Source of the DNA: Macrocystis pyrifera
Taxonomy: Eukaryota > Sar > Phaeophyceae > Laminariales > Laminariaceae
Direction: 5' to 3'
NCBI GenBank assembly: GCA_031763025.1
Contig: JASSKH010000001.1
Coordinates: 20,127,142-20,191,141 of the forward strand
Length of the DNA stretch: 64,000 bases
Below the pieces are notes generated by a model. The model had not been told where the DNA came from and did not search any database. It saw nothing but the letters and a program-made list of their open reading frames with translations. The position numbers were made by a program, and so were the translations under genes. Below, piece after piece: positions 56,335-64,000 of this stretch; positions within the stretch are counted from its first letter, which is position 1; every line of letters starts with the position of its first letter.

Positions 56335-57030
56335 ACATTAAACCGTTCTTTCTACGCGTCGACATCCAGCACAACCAGTGTCCGTGCCGAGTCTTCAATC
56401 CTAGAGAGATACAACAAGTTCTGTGGTCACAAAGCTGCGCCACAGAGATACTACGTTGCCACGTATGCAATGCAATGCCATGTCATCATACTGCGTACGA
56501 CAGCACGACATACCCATTCCATGACCTAGAGAAACAAAAGCGAAACAAAGAGAAAAAACAAAAAACAAAAACAAAGACAATTCGAAAGAGAAAAGAAACA
56601 AAAAAAAAGAAACAAAAATATACCTGGTATATGTATATACTTCAGTATAGCAACAAACCATCGTACCCCCGCGTAGGAGACGTGGCAGACACTTGAAAAG
56701 AACGAGCTGGAAAAAAAAAGAAAAAGAAGAAAACACCACTAGTCGTCAACTGAGTAAGACTAAGAACTACGTTGCCACGTATGCAATGCAATGCCATGTC
56801 ATCATAGTGCATACGACAGGCACGACATACACATTCCATGACCTAGAGAAACAAAAACGAAACAAAGGGAGAAAAACAAAACAAAACAAAGACAATTCGA
56901 GAAAGAAAAGAAACAAAAAAAAGAAACAAAAATATACCTGGTATATGTATATATTTCAGTATAGCAACAAACCATCGTACCCCCGCGCAGGGGATCTGGC
57001 AGACACTTGAAAAGAAGGAGCTAAAAAAAA
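56335..57030 (-). mobile_element. LINE 3' UTR, partly duplicated
   Basis: Complete 3' UTR on the minus strand (3' end near 56335). About 260 bp of it occurs twice: 56440-56700 and 56766-57010 share ATGCAATGCCATGTCATCAT, CATTCCATGACCTAGAGAAA, ATATACCTGGTATATGTATA and GGCAGACACTTGAAAAGAA. CTAG sites at 56399 and 56738 are unaltered and serve as empty-site references. Confidence 0.8.
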
Positions 57031-57039
57031 AAAAAAAAC

Positions 57040-57540
57040 GGCAGTAGAAAATAAGAACAAAAAGACAATACGCGTAAAACGAAATAAATTCTGCAATGAA
57101 ACACAATACAACTTGCGCAAGGAGATCAAAAAGGCTGCTACACTGCTGTTGTAGTATTGTACGTAAGCGGAAACCATACATACTCGGGAAGGACCGATAG
57201 CTGCTGCACGGACGAAGCAACACGAAGGAGAGGAAGATACCGGCATACGGACGGCGGGAAGGGGGAAAAGAAACAAGGGCGGAGACAAGGCAAAGGGCAA
57301 GAAGGAAGAGAGAAGGGGGGAAAAAGAGAACATCGTACTCCAGACGTGGTGGTAACATGGGTGCTCGTCTGACCTAGAAAATCGATTCGGGAACCTAACC
57401 ACACCCTTTGCCGTCTCCTCTTCTCGTCAATACCGGTGCCAAATGTCGGTACTGCCGCTGTGTCCCCCCCCCCCTCCCATTGAACAACTCAATAAGAAAC
57501 AATGAAAAATCTGCTAGACTTGAAGAGCTACTGTACTCGA
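57040..57540. other. No domain recognised, inside LINE
   Basis: Between the LINE coding remains and its 3' UTR. A/G-rich on the plus strand near 57240-57350 with long but featureless frames. Confidence 0.4.
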
Positions 57541-57548
57541 ACCGATAC

Positions 57549-58290
57549 CTAGCCACCCGATCTATCATTTCGTTTCTGCATCCGTCGACAGCTGTATGTA
57601 CCGGTACGGCTGCCCCCCCCCCCCCCCCCCCCCCCCCTCTCCTTGTCGCCGCTCTTGGCGTCCTCAGCTGCGTGGCGCAGCCGTCTTCTTTGCGCCTCGT
57701 GCCTGTGCCACCTCGCCATGAAACAGTTCGCCGCTTCGACGACCCCCCGGTACCACTTCCCGCTCTTCTTTGCCGCCCTCGGCCGTAACACCGTCTCTGC
57801 TCTGAACGGCAAAGGGGAGCTTTCCGTGGACCCCTCGGTGGCTTGAAAAATCCCGAAGTCGTCTGCTAGACATTGGGCCCAATTATTTTCTGGTCGATCT
57901 GGTCCTGGGTTCTCCCAACCAGCCATCGTCCTAAACATCACCCCCGGCGGGTCAGCCGTTCATTGGTCGTCCGCTCTACGGCCCACGCAAAGAAGATCGC
58001 CGTCTCAACGCTCTCGCATTTCGCCTTTTTGAGGGCCTTGGCGTACATGAGGTGGTCAGTGTGTTGTCGGCGCTGGAAGCCCATGATACGTAGGAGGAAT
58101 TGGGGATGTGCCGTTCGGAGCTCAGCGAAGTGCTCCTGGCCAAGAGTCCACGTCACACACCCGTACAGCAGGGTCTCCATCACCTCGGCCTGTAGCATGG
58201 ATCATCCTCCATATCATACAGCTCCCGCTTCAATCGATTGTAGTATGCCCATGCGAGTCAGATCCGTCTTGTGATCTCCGGGCATCCTCC
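57549..58290 (-). CDS. LINE ORF2 C-terminal region, frameshifted
   Basis: LQAEVMETLLYGCVTWTLGQ, HPQFLLRIMGFQRRQHTDHL, ERTTNERLTRRG, then one base out of register at a G-run near 57943, MFRTMAGWENPGPDRPENNW, FQATEGST, KSGKWYRGVVEAANCFMARW. The first block is the region just after the reverse transcriptase fingers in endonuclease-type LINEs (the 'xLLYGCETW' block). The rest matches 11724-12200. Two stops precede the MLQAEV block, so the copy is inactive. Confidence 0.7.
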
Positions 58291-58309
58291 CTCGCATATG
58301 GTGCTATTT

Positions 58310-59153
58310 TTATTTCGGCTGAGATTTCCGCGGTCTCGCACCACCCGGGTTTGTGTGAGTGCCGGGTTGGGGGGGTATTTCTTTCGCTACTACATCAAGA
58401 ATAGCATCGGCAAAGGATTCAGCCATCTCAGAGATAATGTTCGCGAGAGAAGGAAAGGGAGCTTGGAAGGGATCCGCGCCACTACTCGCTGCCTGCAGTC
58501 TCCGTCGAATCGAAACTTCTGCCGGTCGAAGGCCTAATTTTCGTTCGTACGTGTCTGCTCGGTGCGAAACGATCGCTGAGGCGGACCATCGCACATACGA
58601 TTTTATGGTCTAAGTCCGCCTTCGCTGGGGCCGGAGACTGGGGCTGGACCTTGACATCATCCACGCGAGATCGGTGTGCTCGGCAGGTTAGGATGTAGTC
58701 AATCCGTTTTTGGTCGTTGCAGCTGCAGATGCCGTTGAACGTATGAGATGTTCCACCCCTGCGAGCGCTAAAAAAAGTCTTCGTGAGAGCGAGCTTATTG
58801 TCTGGAGCGAATGCCAGCAGGCGTTTGCCCGTACTGCTGAGCTCATACGCTCCAAGCACCGTACCGTCACCACACCCTTCCATCCTCCTTCCAGCCCGTG
58901 CGTTTGCGTCTACCAGCACGAACAGGCATTCCTTCGTTGGAATGTGTTCCACCATGTGCCCCAATCTCTTCCCAAATTCCTCTTTCATCTGTGTGTTGAG
59001 ATTGGCTTCCGTTGGGGCATAGGCTACAACTAGGTTGACCGCAACGCTTTCACCAGTCAACTCGAAGCTCATAGACATGAGGCGTTCTGCAATTAACTGG
59101 TGGTTCTGGTGGTTATAAACAAACTTACGGCATAACGTTTCCTTCATTGCCAA
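58310..59153 (-). CDS. LINE endonuclease domain, C-terminally cut
   Basis: About 223 codons of an AP-endonuclease-like domain: VNLVVAYAPTEANLNTQMKE, IPTKECLFVLVDANARAGRR, SSTGKRLLAFAPDNKLALTK, TFFSARRGGTSHTFNGICSC, KRIDYILTCRAHRS, KADLDHKIVCAMVRL. Conserved features seen are V-x-A-Y-A-P, D-A-N-A-R, R-x-D-Y-I and D-H near the end. A further stretch to 58310 (LANIISEMAESFADAILD) matches the spacer in the copy at 35.3-36.3 kb. The reverse transcriptase core that should follow is absent: the sequence goes to its C-terminal block within about 100 bp, an internal deletion of roughly 1.5 kb or more. Confidence 0.8.
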
Positions 59154-59199
59154 ACGAACTCCGTATAGTCCTTGCCTGCCATCCGTTCCTTCTTGCCCA

Positions 59200-60245
59200 G
59201 AGCAGAAAAACCAAATATCCGGCTGCAGCAGGAGGCACCTGCTGCCTGCATCACGAGAGAAAGCTACTACTGTAGATCAGGTCGTGTTCATGCCTTGATT
59301 GAAGTTGTCCCGATCTGCATGCCCCGCAGGCGGAGCGAAAGCAAAACAGACAGGAGAGGCTCAAGAACTCGGAGGCAAAATGGAAAGCGGCGCAAGAGAA
59401 GAAGCAGTCTTCGCCCGTCCGCAAGGGTGGGAAGCGATGACTCCACCAGTCACACGAGACCACGAAACCACGATTGACTACTGCGCAGTTATATAGCAGC
59501 CGCCTCTTCCTTGTGGACCGCCGTGATGGCTGCAGTAACTTTTGATCATGTGGTGGTCACGAGGTGGCGAGCAATCGGGTTGGGTTATAGGGCGAGCAGC
59601 CCTGGTTGTCGGTGTAGTGGAGTGTTACGCTCACGGTACCGAAGACAGAAATAGCGTCTTACAATACTGCAAGACTGCAGCACTACAAATGTAGCCTAGC
59701 GAACCATCGTGGTCCGGCTTATCCTCTACGAGGCGCAAACCACGGTAAATATGGTGGAGGTCAGTCTTCCACTTTGTACATGATAAACTAACTAGAGGAC
59801 TCTACTGGAGGTCTACTGATGATTTTGTCGTGAAGTCTGGCTCCTGTTTTTTTGTATTCGTAGTATGTTGAGTGGTAGGTTATAAGGGAGGTTTGTGCAG
59901 GCAACACGGTGTGTGCAGGCTGTACGACCGAGTTCAACGTTGAGCACGCTCTTCAGGCTGTCTCTGCTGTGTCTACTGTACCATACTTGCTACCGTTTAA
60001 AAGTATTAATATATTCAGTGTATTCCTATGTGTCCACCTTGAAGTGGTACTTGCTCATCCACTATGGGCGATGAATACTAAGGAAACACCATTCGAATCT
60101 ACTGTACGTACTGTTAAATGGGTGTCTTTGTCGGAATCAACCTGAAGTCATGCTGATGCTTTTTTGCGCGAACTGATGCTCATGGCCAGTTTTGTTATAC
60201 GGGGCCGAGGATATCTCCCCAGCTCTCCTGCAGGCTGAAGCGGCC
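59200..60245. other. Unassigned sequence
   Basis: No supported gene. The LINE's 5' limit is not evident. One TATTAATA word near 60004. Confidence 0.4.
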
Positions 60246-60251
60246 CGTGCA

Positions 60252-60365
60252 AACGGGGGACCATAGTTAACAGGACCTACGGTGCACACAAAAACCTATG
60301 TATTTACCTATTTTTACTAACAATATTTGATCCTGTTTACTATTTTACTATGGACCCCCCCGTAA
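60252..60365 (-). mobile_element. TA-flanked palindromic MITE, copy 14
   Basis: Left end lost (AAACGGGGGACCATAGTTAA); right end CCCCCGTAA followed by TA. It has an extra TTTTACTA unit near 60342 (TACTATTTTACTATGG), shared with copy 15. Confidence 0.8.
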
Positions 60366-60692
60366 TAGCAAACTGTGTCTTATCAGTATATCATACCTGG
60401 TATATCATCATCATATATCAGGGTAAACGCGCATGTTAACTCCGTCGACGCTGAGCCTGAACCGGTGAACTCTGAAAGCCGTTGCGTATCCGCTGCTCAA
60501 AAGAGCGCAGAAGGTATTACGCATTCCTTCGGACGGAACAATATCGCCGAATAGTTGGCCTCTGTCGCTTACGTTTATACTTCGTAGTATGGTTGGTACT
60601 TGGTGTACACATGAAACTGGATTGTCTCAGATCTTTGTGAAAGAGCGTACGCACAACATCAGCCGTCGACGTAAAATCTCGGCTCGGCGTCA

Positions 60693-60766
60693 GGTTAACA
60701 GGACCTACGTCTATTTTTACTAACAATATTTGATCCTGTTTACTATTTTACTATGGACCCCCGTAA
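60693..60766 (-). mobile_element. TA-flanked palindromic MITE, copy 15, deleted
   Basis: GTTAACAGGACCTACG joined to CTATTTTTACTAAC, so about 40 bp of the first arm is missing. Right end CCCCCGTAA then TA. Confidence 0.8.
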
Positions 60767-61131
60767 TAGCAAACTGTGTTAACTCCGTCGCACGCTGAGC
60801 CTGAACCGGTGAACTCTTGCGTATTGTATTATTCGGACGGAACAATAAAGTTGGCTTGTCGCTTACGTTTATACTTCGTAGTATGGTTGGTACTTGGTGT
60901 ACACATGAAACTGGATTGTCTCAGATCTTTGTGAAAGAGCGTACGCACAACATTCGACGTAAAATCTCGGCTCAACTTTGAACTGCGCATGGTTTTGTTG
61001 ATTAAAAGCTTCAAATTAGTGTAGGATTCGTTTTTACAGGAGTAGGATTCGTTTTTACGTAAAAGGTTAGCCAGGGGTATTCGAAAAAAAATGAATGATA
61101 CACCACTATTTTTTGTTGTCCCAGACAGCGG

Positions 61132-61236
61132 GGGGGGGTGTACTCGATAGGAGGGATATACTCGATATCATACATAATCTTGGTAGTAGTATGACCATAG
61201 ACCCTCGCATCCCTACAATGCCGGAACGGAGGGGGG
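61132..61236. repeat. ~200-bp dispersed repeat, copy 3 (short)
   Basis: GTGTACTCGATAGGAGGGAT through CATCCCTACAATGCCGG. Right half missing. G-runs on both sides. Confidence 0.7.
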
Positions 61237-61373
61237 GGGGTATATTCTAAAATAAATTAAACACAGTTATAAAAACAATCGTCATTTTTTTATTTCGTCC
61301 ATAAATGTCACGTTTCTGGTTTGATTCACATGCTGACCTTGGGAGTGAGAGTATATTTCGTTGCATTTTTTTC

Positions 61374-61777
61374 CAGTGCTGGCAATTCCGGAATTCGCCG
61401 GAATTGTATCCAGCCAGACGGATTTTTTTTTTCCCGCGGAATTATGGAATTCTTAAGGGGGTCCGCGGTATATACAATCCGGCGCCACAGGTAGCCGTGG
61501 TGCCTTACGCTCGAAAAATTGAAAATGGCTGGGCGGCGTGTACACACGTACATACGCGACAGTCGACGATACAACGTTGGGGGCTTTGTTGGGCTTCATT
61601 TGCGTTTTTCCGGAGGCTGTCATGATGAGGATACAGAAGAAAAAGCACTCCGAATAACTGAGATACTGAATCTGCGGGGGGCCCTGTCTGCCGGAATTGC
61701 CGACCGGAACTGGAATTGCCCAAAACACGGAATTCCACGGCCGGAACTAGGTCAAACCGCCGGAATTGCCACCACTG
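61374..61777. mobile_element. Short hAT with CCGGAATT words, perfect TSD
   Basis: A 404-bp element, CAGTGCTGGCAATTCCGGAA on the left and CGCCGGAATTGCCACCACTG on the right (inverted). Flanking 8-mers are identical, TTTTTTTC on both sides (61366-61373 and 61778-61785). Words CCGGAATT, GGAATTCC and GCCGGAATTG fill both arms. No protein. Confidence 0.85.
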
Positions 61778-62273
61778 TTTTTTTCCGTGTACAGTACTCT
61801 CAAGATTAGCTGAAGTTTTTTTGCCCTGCCTCGCCCAAAATAATATGTGCAGCAGGTATATATTCTCTTCTCCCGTCGGGGAGTGGCCGACTGTGACCGT
61901 CGGCAACGGTGGGCGCTGCACCTCCCAATGGGGTGCGAAGGGGGTGGCGACTCATCTTCACATATGCTTGGTAAACATACAAAGTCTCCTCCGTTGCTCT
62001 CGTTCGTGGTGTTCCTGACTCACGCGACCGCCGGCTCCGCGGTCATCTACGATGCGAAGATGTGCTAGCTGAAAAGCTCTACCCCGCACCCCCGCATGCT
62101 TCGGTCACATCTTCCTCATCTCTGTAATGTGTGTGGTATGAATACGTACGTAACCTGGGTACATGCGCAGCTTTTCTCCTTTCTCCTACATATTAATAGC
62201 GGACAGCAAGCACAGCAACAAAAACAACGAAAGACACCCTCTCGAATCAAGTTTCTTTTTTCCTCGTAATTCT

Positions 62274-62818
62274 CAGTGATGTGCTTAACCCGGCGTGAAC
62301 CATGTAACCTACCGGTTATTACCGCAAATCAGGATTTGATGTAACCTACCGGTAAATAACCGCGCTGGCCGGGGACGAAAACGTTCCATCCCCGGGGTGG
62401 TAAACAACGTATGATGTTGGAAATATTGTTGTTTGAAAGCAGCTTGCTGTATGTAGGCTCTTCTGATGCTGTACACTTTACCAGCATCTTCGTTTGCGCT
62501 ACTGCTGGTGTGACAACCGTGACCAGCGCAAGAAGGGCTGCACGGCCCTCGAGGCCCTCGGGTTCAACAGAGAGTGCTGGCCCCAGAGACCCCCAAGAGG
62601 AAGAGGAAGATGCTGAAGAAGCCATGTGTTGTGTCTGCTGTGTGTGTGGAGTCCTCGGTGTGTGTGTGATGTTGTGTGTGTTGTGAAGGGGGCTCGAGGG
62701 GGGGTGGTCCCCCAGTGAGGGGCCCCCTGGAACTGAAAAAATAACCGGGAATTTCCATGTAACCTACCGCGGAAAGTTGTAACCGGTGATAACCGATGCC
62801 GGGTAATGCGCATCACTG
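62274..62818. mobile_element. Short hAT with TAACCTACCGGTTA words
   Basis: A 545-bp element, CAGTGATGTGCTTAACCCGG on the left and CCGGGTAATGCGCATCACTG on the right. TGTAACCTACCGGTTATTAC and GTAACCTACCGCGGAAAG words lie near the ends. The 8-bp flanks (GTAATTCT and GCATAAAC) do not match, so the duplication is worn or the ends come from different copies. The middle (62450-62700) is GT-rich with no recognised protein. Confidence 0.7.
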
Positions 62819-62819
62819 G

Positions 62820-63475
62820 CATAAACCGTAGTATAAATCGTTGCGATCTGCACGTAATAAAAAAACAAACAGAAAGGAATGGTTGGCTGATTGCTGCGGT
62901 ATCAGGGGGTTGGCATCTGGGATCGACGACCGCTTACTGACCCAGCTGCGCCGGGGGAAGCGTGCGAGAAACTGCCGAGCGAGCGGTCGACGCTCTAGAT
63001 CGGGCAGACAACAGGTCCCTTACTTTGCAATCGAATCTACCAGCTACGGTCGGAGCGAGATCCGACTGCTGTGCAGAACGTATACACGCGGCTGCTGTAT
63101 GTTCGCCAGATGGGATCTGGATGATCTGCGCATACTTGTACATGTTGGCGAGGTGGGGTCTACTCTACACATGTACGACCCTGGTACGTGTTATTAATGA
63201 TATGTATACCAATATGTATAATATTCTAAATTCGGGGAGACGAATTGGATATATAAATATATTTAATTCGGGGAGACGAAATAGCATATAGCATGCTATA
63301 AATTATGAGCCTGTCAACTGCGTTACAAATTGTGAAGCAGCACCACACATACATGAGCACGGCATTAATAGCAGCATTGCATGGGATGATAGGCCGGGTC
63401 GAAATCTGAATTTTCGTCGGGACTAGATAACACCAACAACAAAAAATAACCGACAACAATCCGGATATCAATGTA
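62820..63475. other. Unassigned sequence
   Basis: No supported gene. TTCGGGGAGACGAA is repeated at about 63234 and 63270 within A/T-rich sequence. Confidence 0.4.
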
Positions 63476-63478
63476 TGC

Positions 63479-63905
63479 GAACTCGCTCATACGACACCTA
63501 TTGACAGCCAGGAGGGGTCCGTCGAAACAACGTGACATCACAAACAAATCACCGACCACACACTAAAAAAAAAAAACGCTGAAGGCAAGCGCGAACTCGC
63601 TCATACCACCACCATCCAACCATGAAAAATGGGACCCTTGGGAACGGTACGCCAAGACTTTCGTTGACGCTGCGTTACAGTCCGTAAACCGCCTGCAAAT
63701 TTAGGCACAACTTGAGACATGCCTCGTCAACCCATAAGAAACAGTCGGTGAACTCGCTCATACGACAGTCCAACTAAAAAAAAAAAAAGCAGCTCACCGG
63801 AGAACAGCACGTCAATGACAATCTGCCTCTTATTGGCGCTGCACTAGTCTGTAAACTACGCCCAAAATTATAAAATTATGATCGTCTCAAAAATGTTACG
63901 GGTAC
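63479..63905. repeat. Diverged tandem repeat, ~115-160 bp units
   Basis: Units start with AACTCGCTCATAC near 63479, 63592 and 63750. Units 2 and 3 also share GACGCTGCGTTACAGTCCGT / GGCGCTGCACTAGTCTGT and GTAAACYRC-like text. Two units hold a 12-13-base A-run. Confidence 0.65.
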
Positions 63906-64000
63906 GCAAACCCACTAGGCTATCATAAGCAAAAAGTGCTCGTACTGTACTACCACCATGTCTTGCTTACCAGATGTACAGGTGCTACTGCTGTGTTTAT

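Larger units (their letters stand above)
60252..60985. repeat. Tandem duplication including a MITE
   Basis: Unit 1 (60252-60692) and unit 2 (60693-about 60985) both contain the MITE followed by AGCAAACTGTGT, GCTGAGCCTGAACCGGTGAA, GCTTACGTTTATACTTCGTA and GTGAAAGAGCGTACGCACAA. Unit 2 has several internal deletions. The TACTATTTTACTATGG variant in both MITE copies shows that copy 15 arose by duplication, not by a new insertion. Confidence 0.85.

Overview
This is a repeat-saturated stretch of a eukaryotic nuclear genome. The evidence is GT/AG splice signals with a long pyrimidine tract, tRNA-headed SINEs with A-tails, LINE remains of the endonuclease type, many non-autonomous DNA transposons, and almost no uninterrupted protein-coding sequence. 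Nothing in it looks bacterial, plasmid or organellar. I cannot fix the organism. The style (trinucleotide repeats, G-runs, several hAT families, GTGAGT donors) would suit an alga or another large-genome protist, but that is only an impression.

Layout. 1-11 kb: mostly unassigned sequence with several ~105-bp palindromic TA-flanked MITEs, two SINEs and one plausible host gene piece (7845-8993, minus). 11-13.2 kb: 3' half of a LINE with its long 3' UTR, which carries a PIF/Harbinger-like MITE. 15.2-17.2 kb: a hAT-like repeat split by a second hAT that has a perfect 8-bp target duplication. 18.8-22.9 and 29.0-33.1 kb: two inverted, near-identical copies of a ~4.1-kb element with a zinc-finger gene remnant (C-x2-C ... 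H-x2-C, PARP-finger-like) around a CTG-rich repeat array. Between them lie a hAT, a probable host exon (26922-27211), a piggyBac-like MITE and a ~660-bp TAG microsatellite. 34.7-39.1 kb: hAT-like word repeats and LINE pieces. 41-46 kb: a probable first exon (41537-41704), LINE 3' UTRs, a SINE and a 1.7-kb hAT carrying its own gene remnant. 47-53.4 kb: LINE and hAT transposase remnants, a second tRNA-headed repeat family, and a SINE split by a MITE. 56.3-59.2 kb: an internally deleted LINE on the minus strand. 60-62.8 kb: a tandem duplication and two short hAT elements.

How it fits together. The window reads as layers of insertions, and related copies of the same SINE, LINE tail or transposon act as before/after records. 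The main result comes from these comparisons. The 8-mer TATTAATA occurs roughly 35-40 times (about one expected). In several independent aligned repeat families it appears as a 6-bp gain at a TA, usually inside CTAG, exactly as an excision scar would. At one SINE position one copy holds the ~105-bp TA-flanked MITE and another copy holds the scar-like sequence. The other very common near-palindromes (TACCAGGTA, TACAGTA, TACAGCAGTA and their complements) have the same TA-N-TA form and may be scars of related elements. A second general result is that each hAT-like family here is filled with its own short, often self-complementary word repeated near both ends. Coordinates of diverged elements are good to a few bases at best, and all counts were made by eye.
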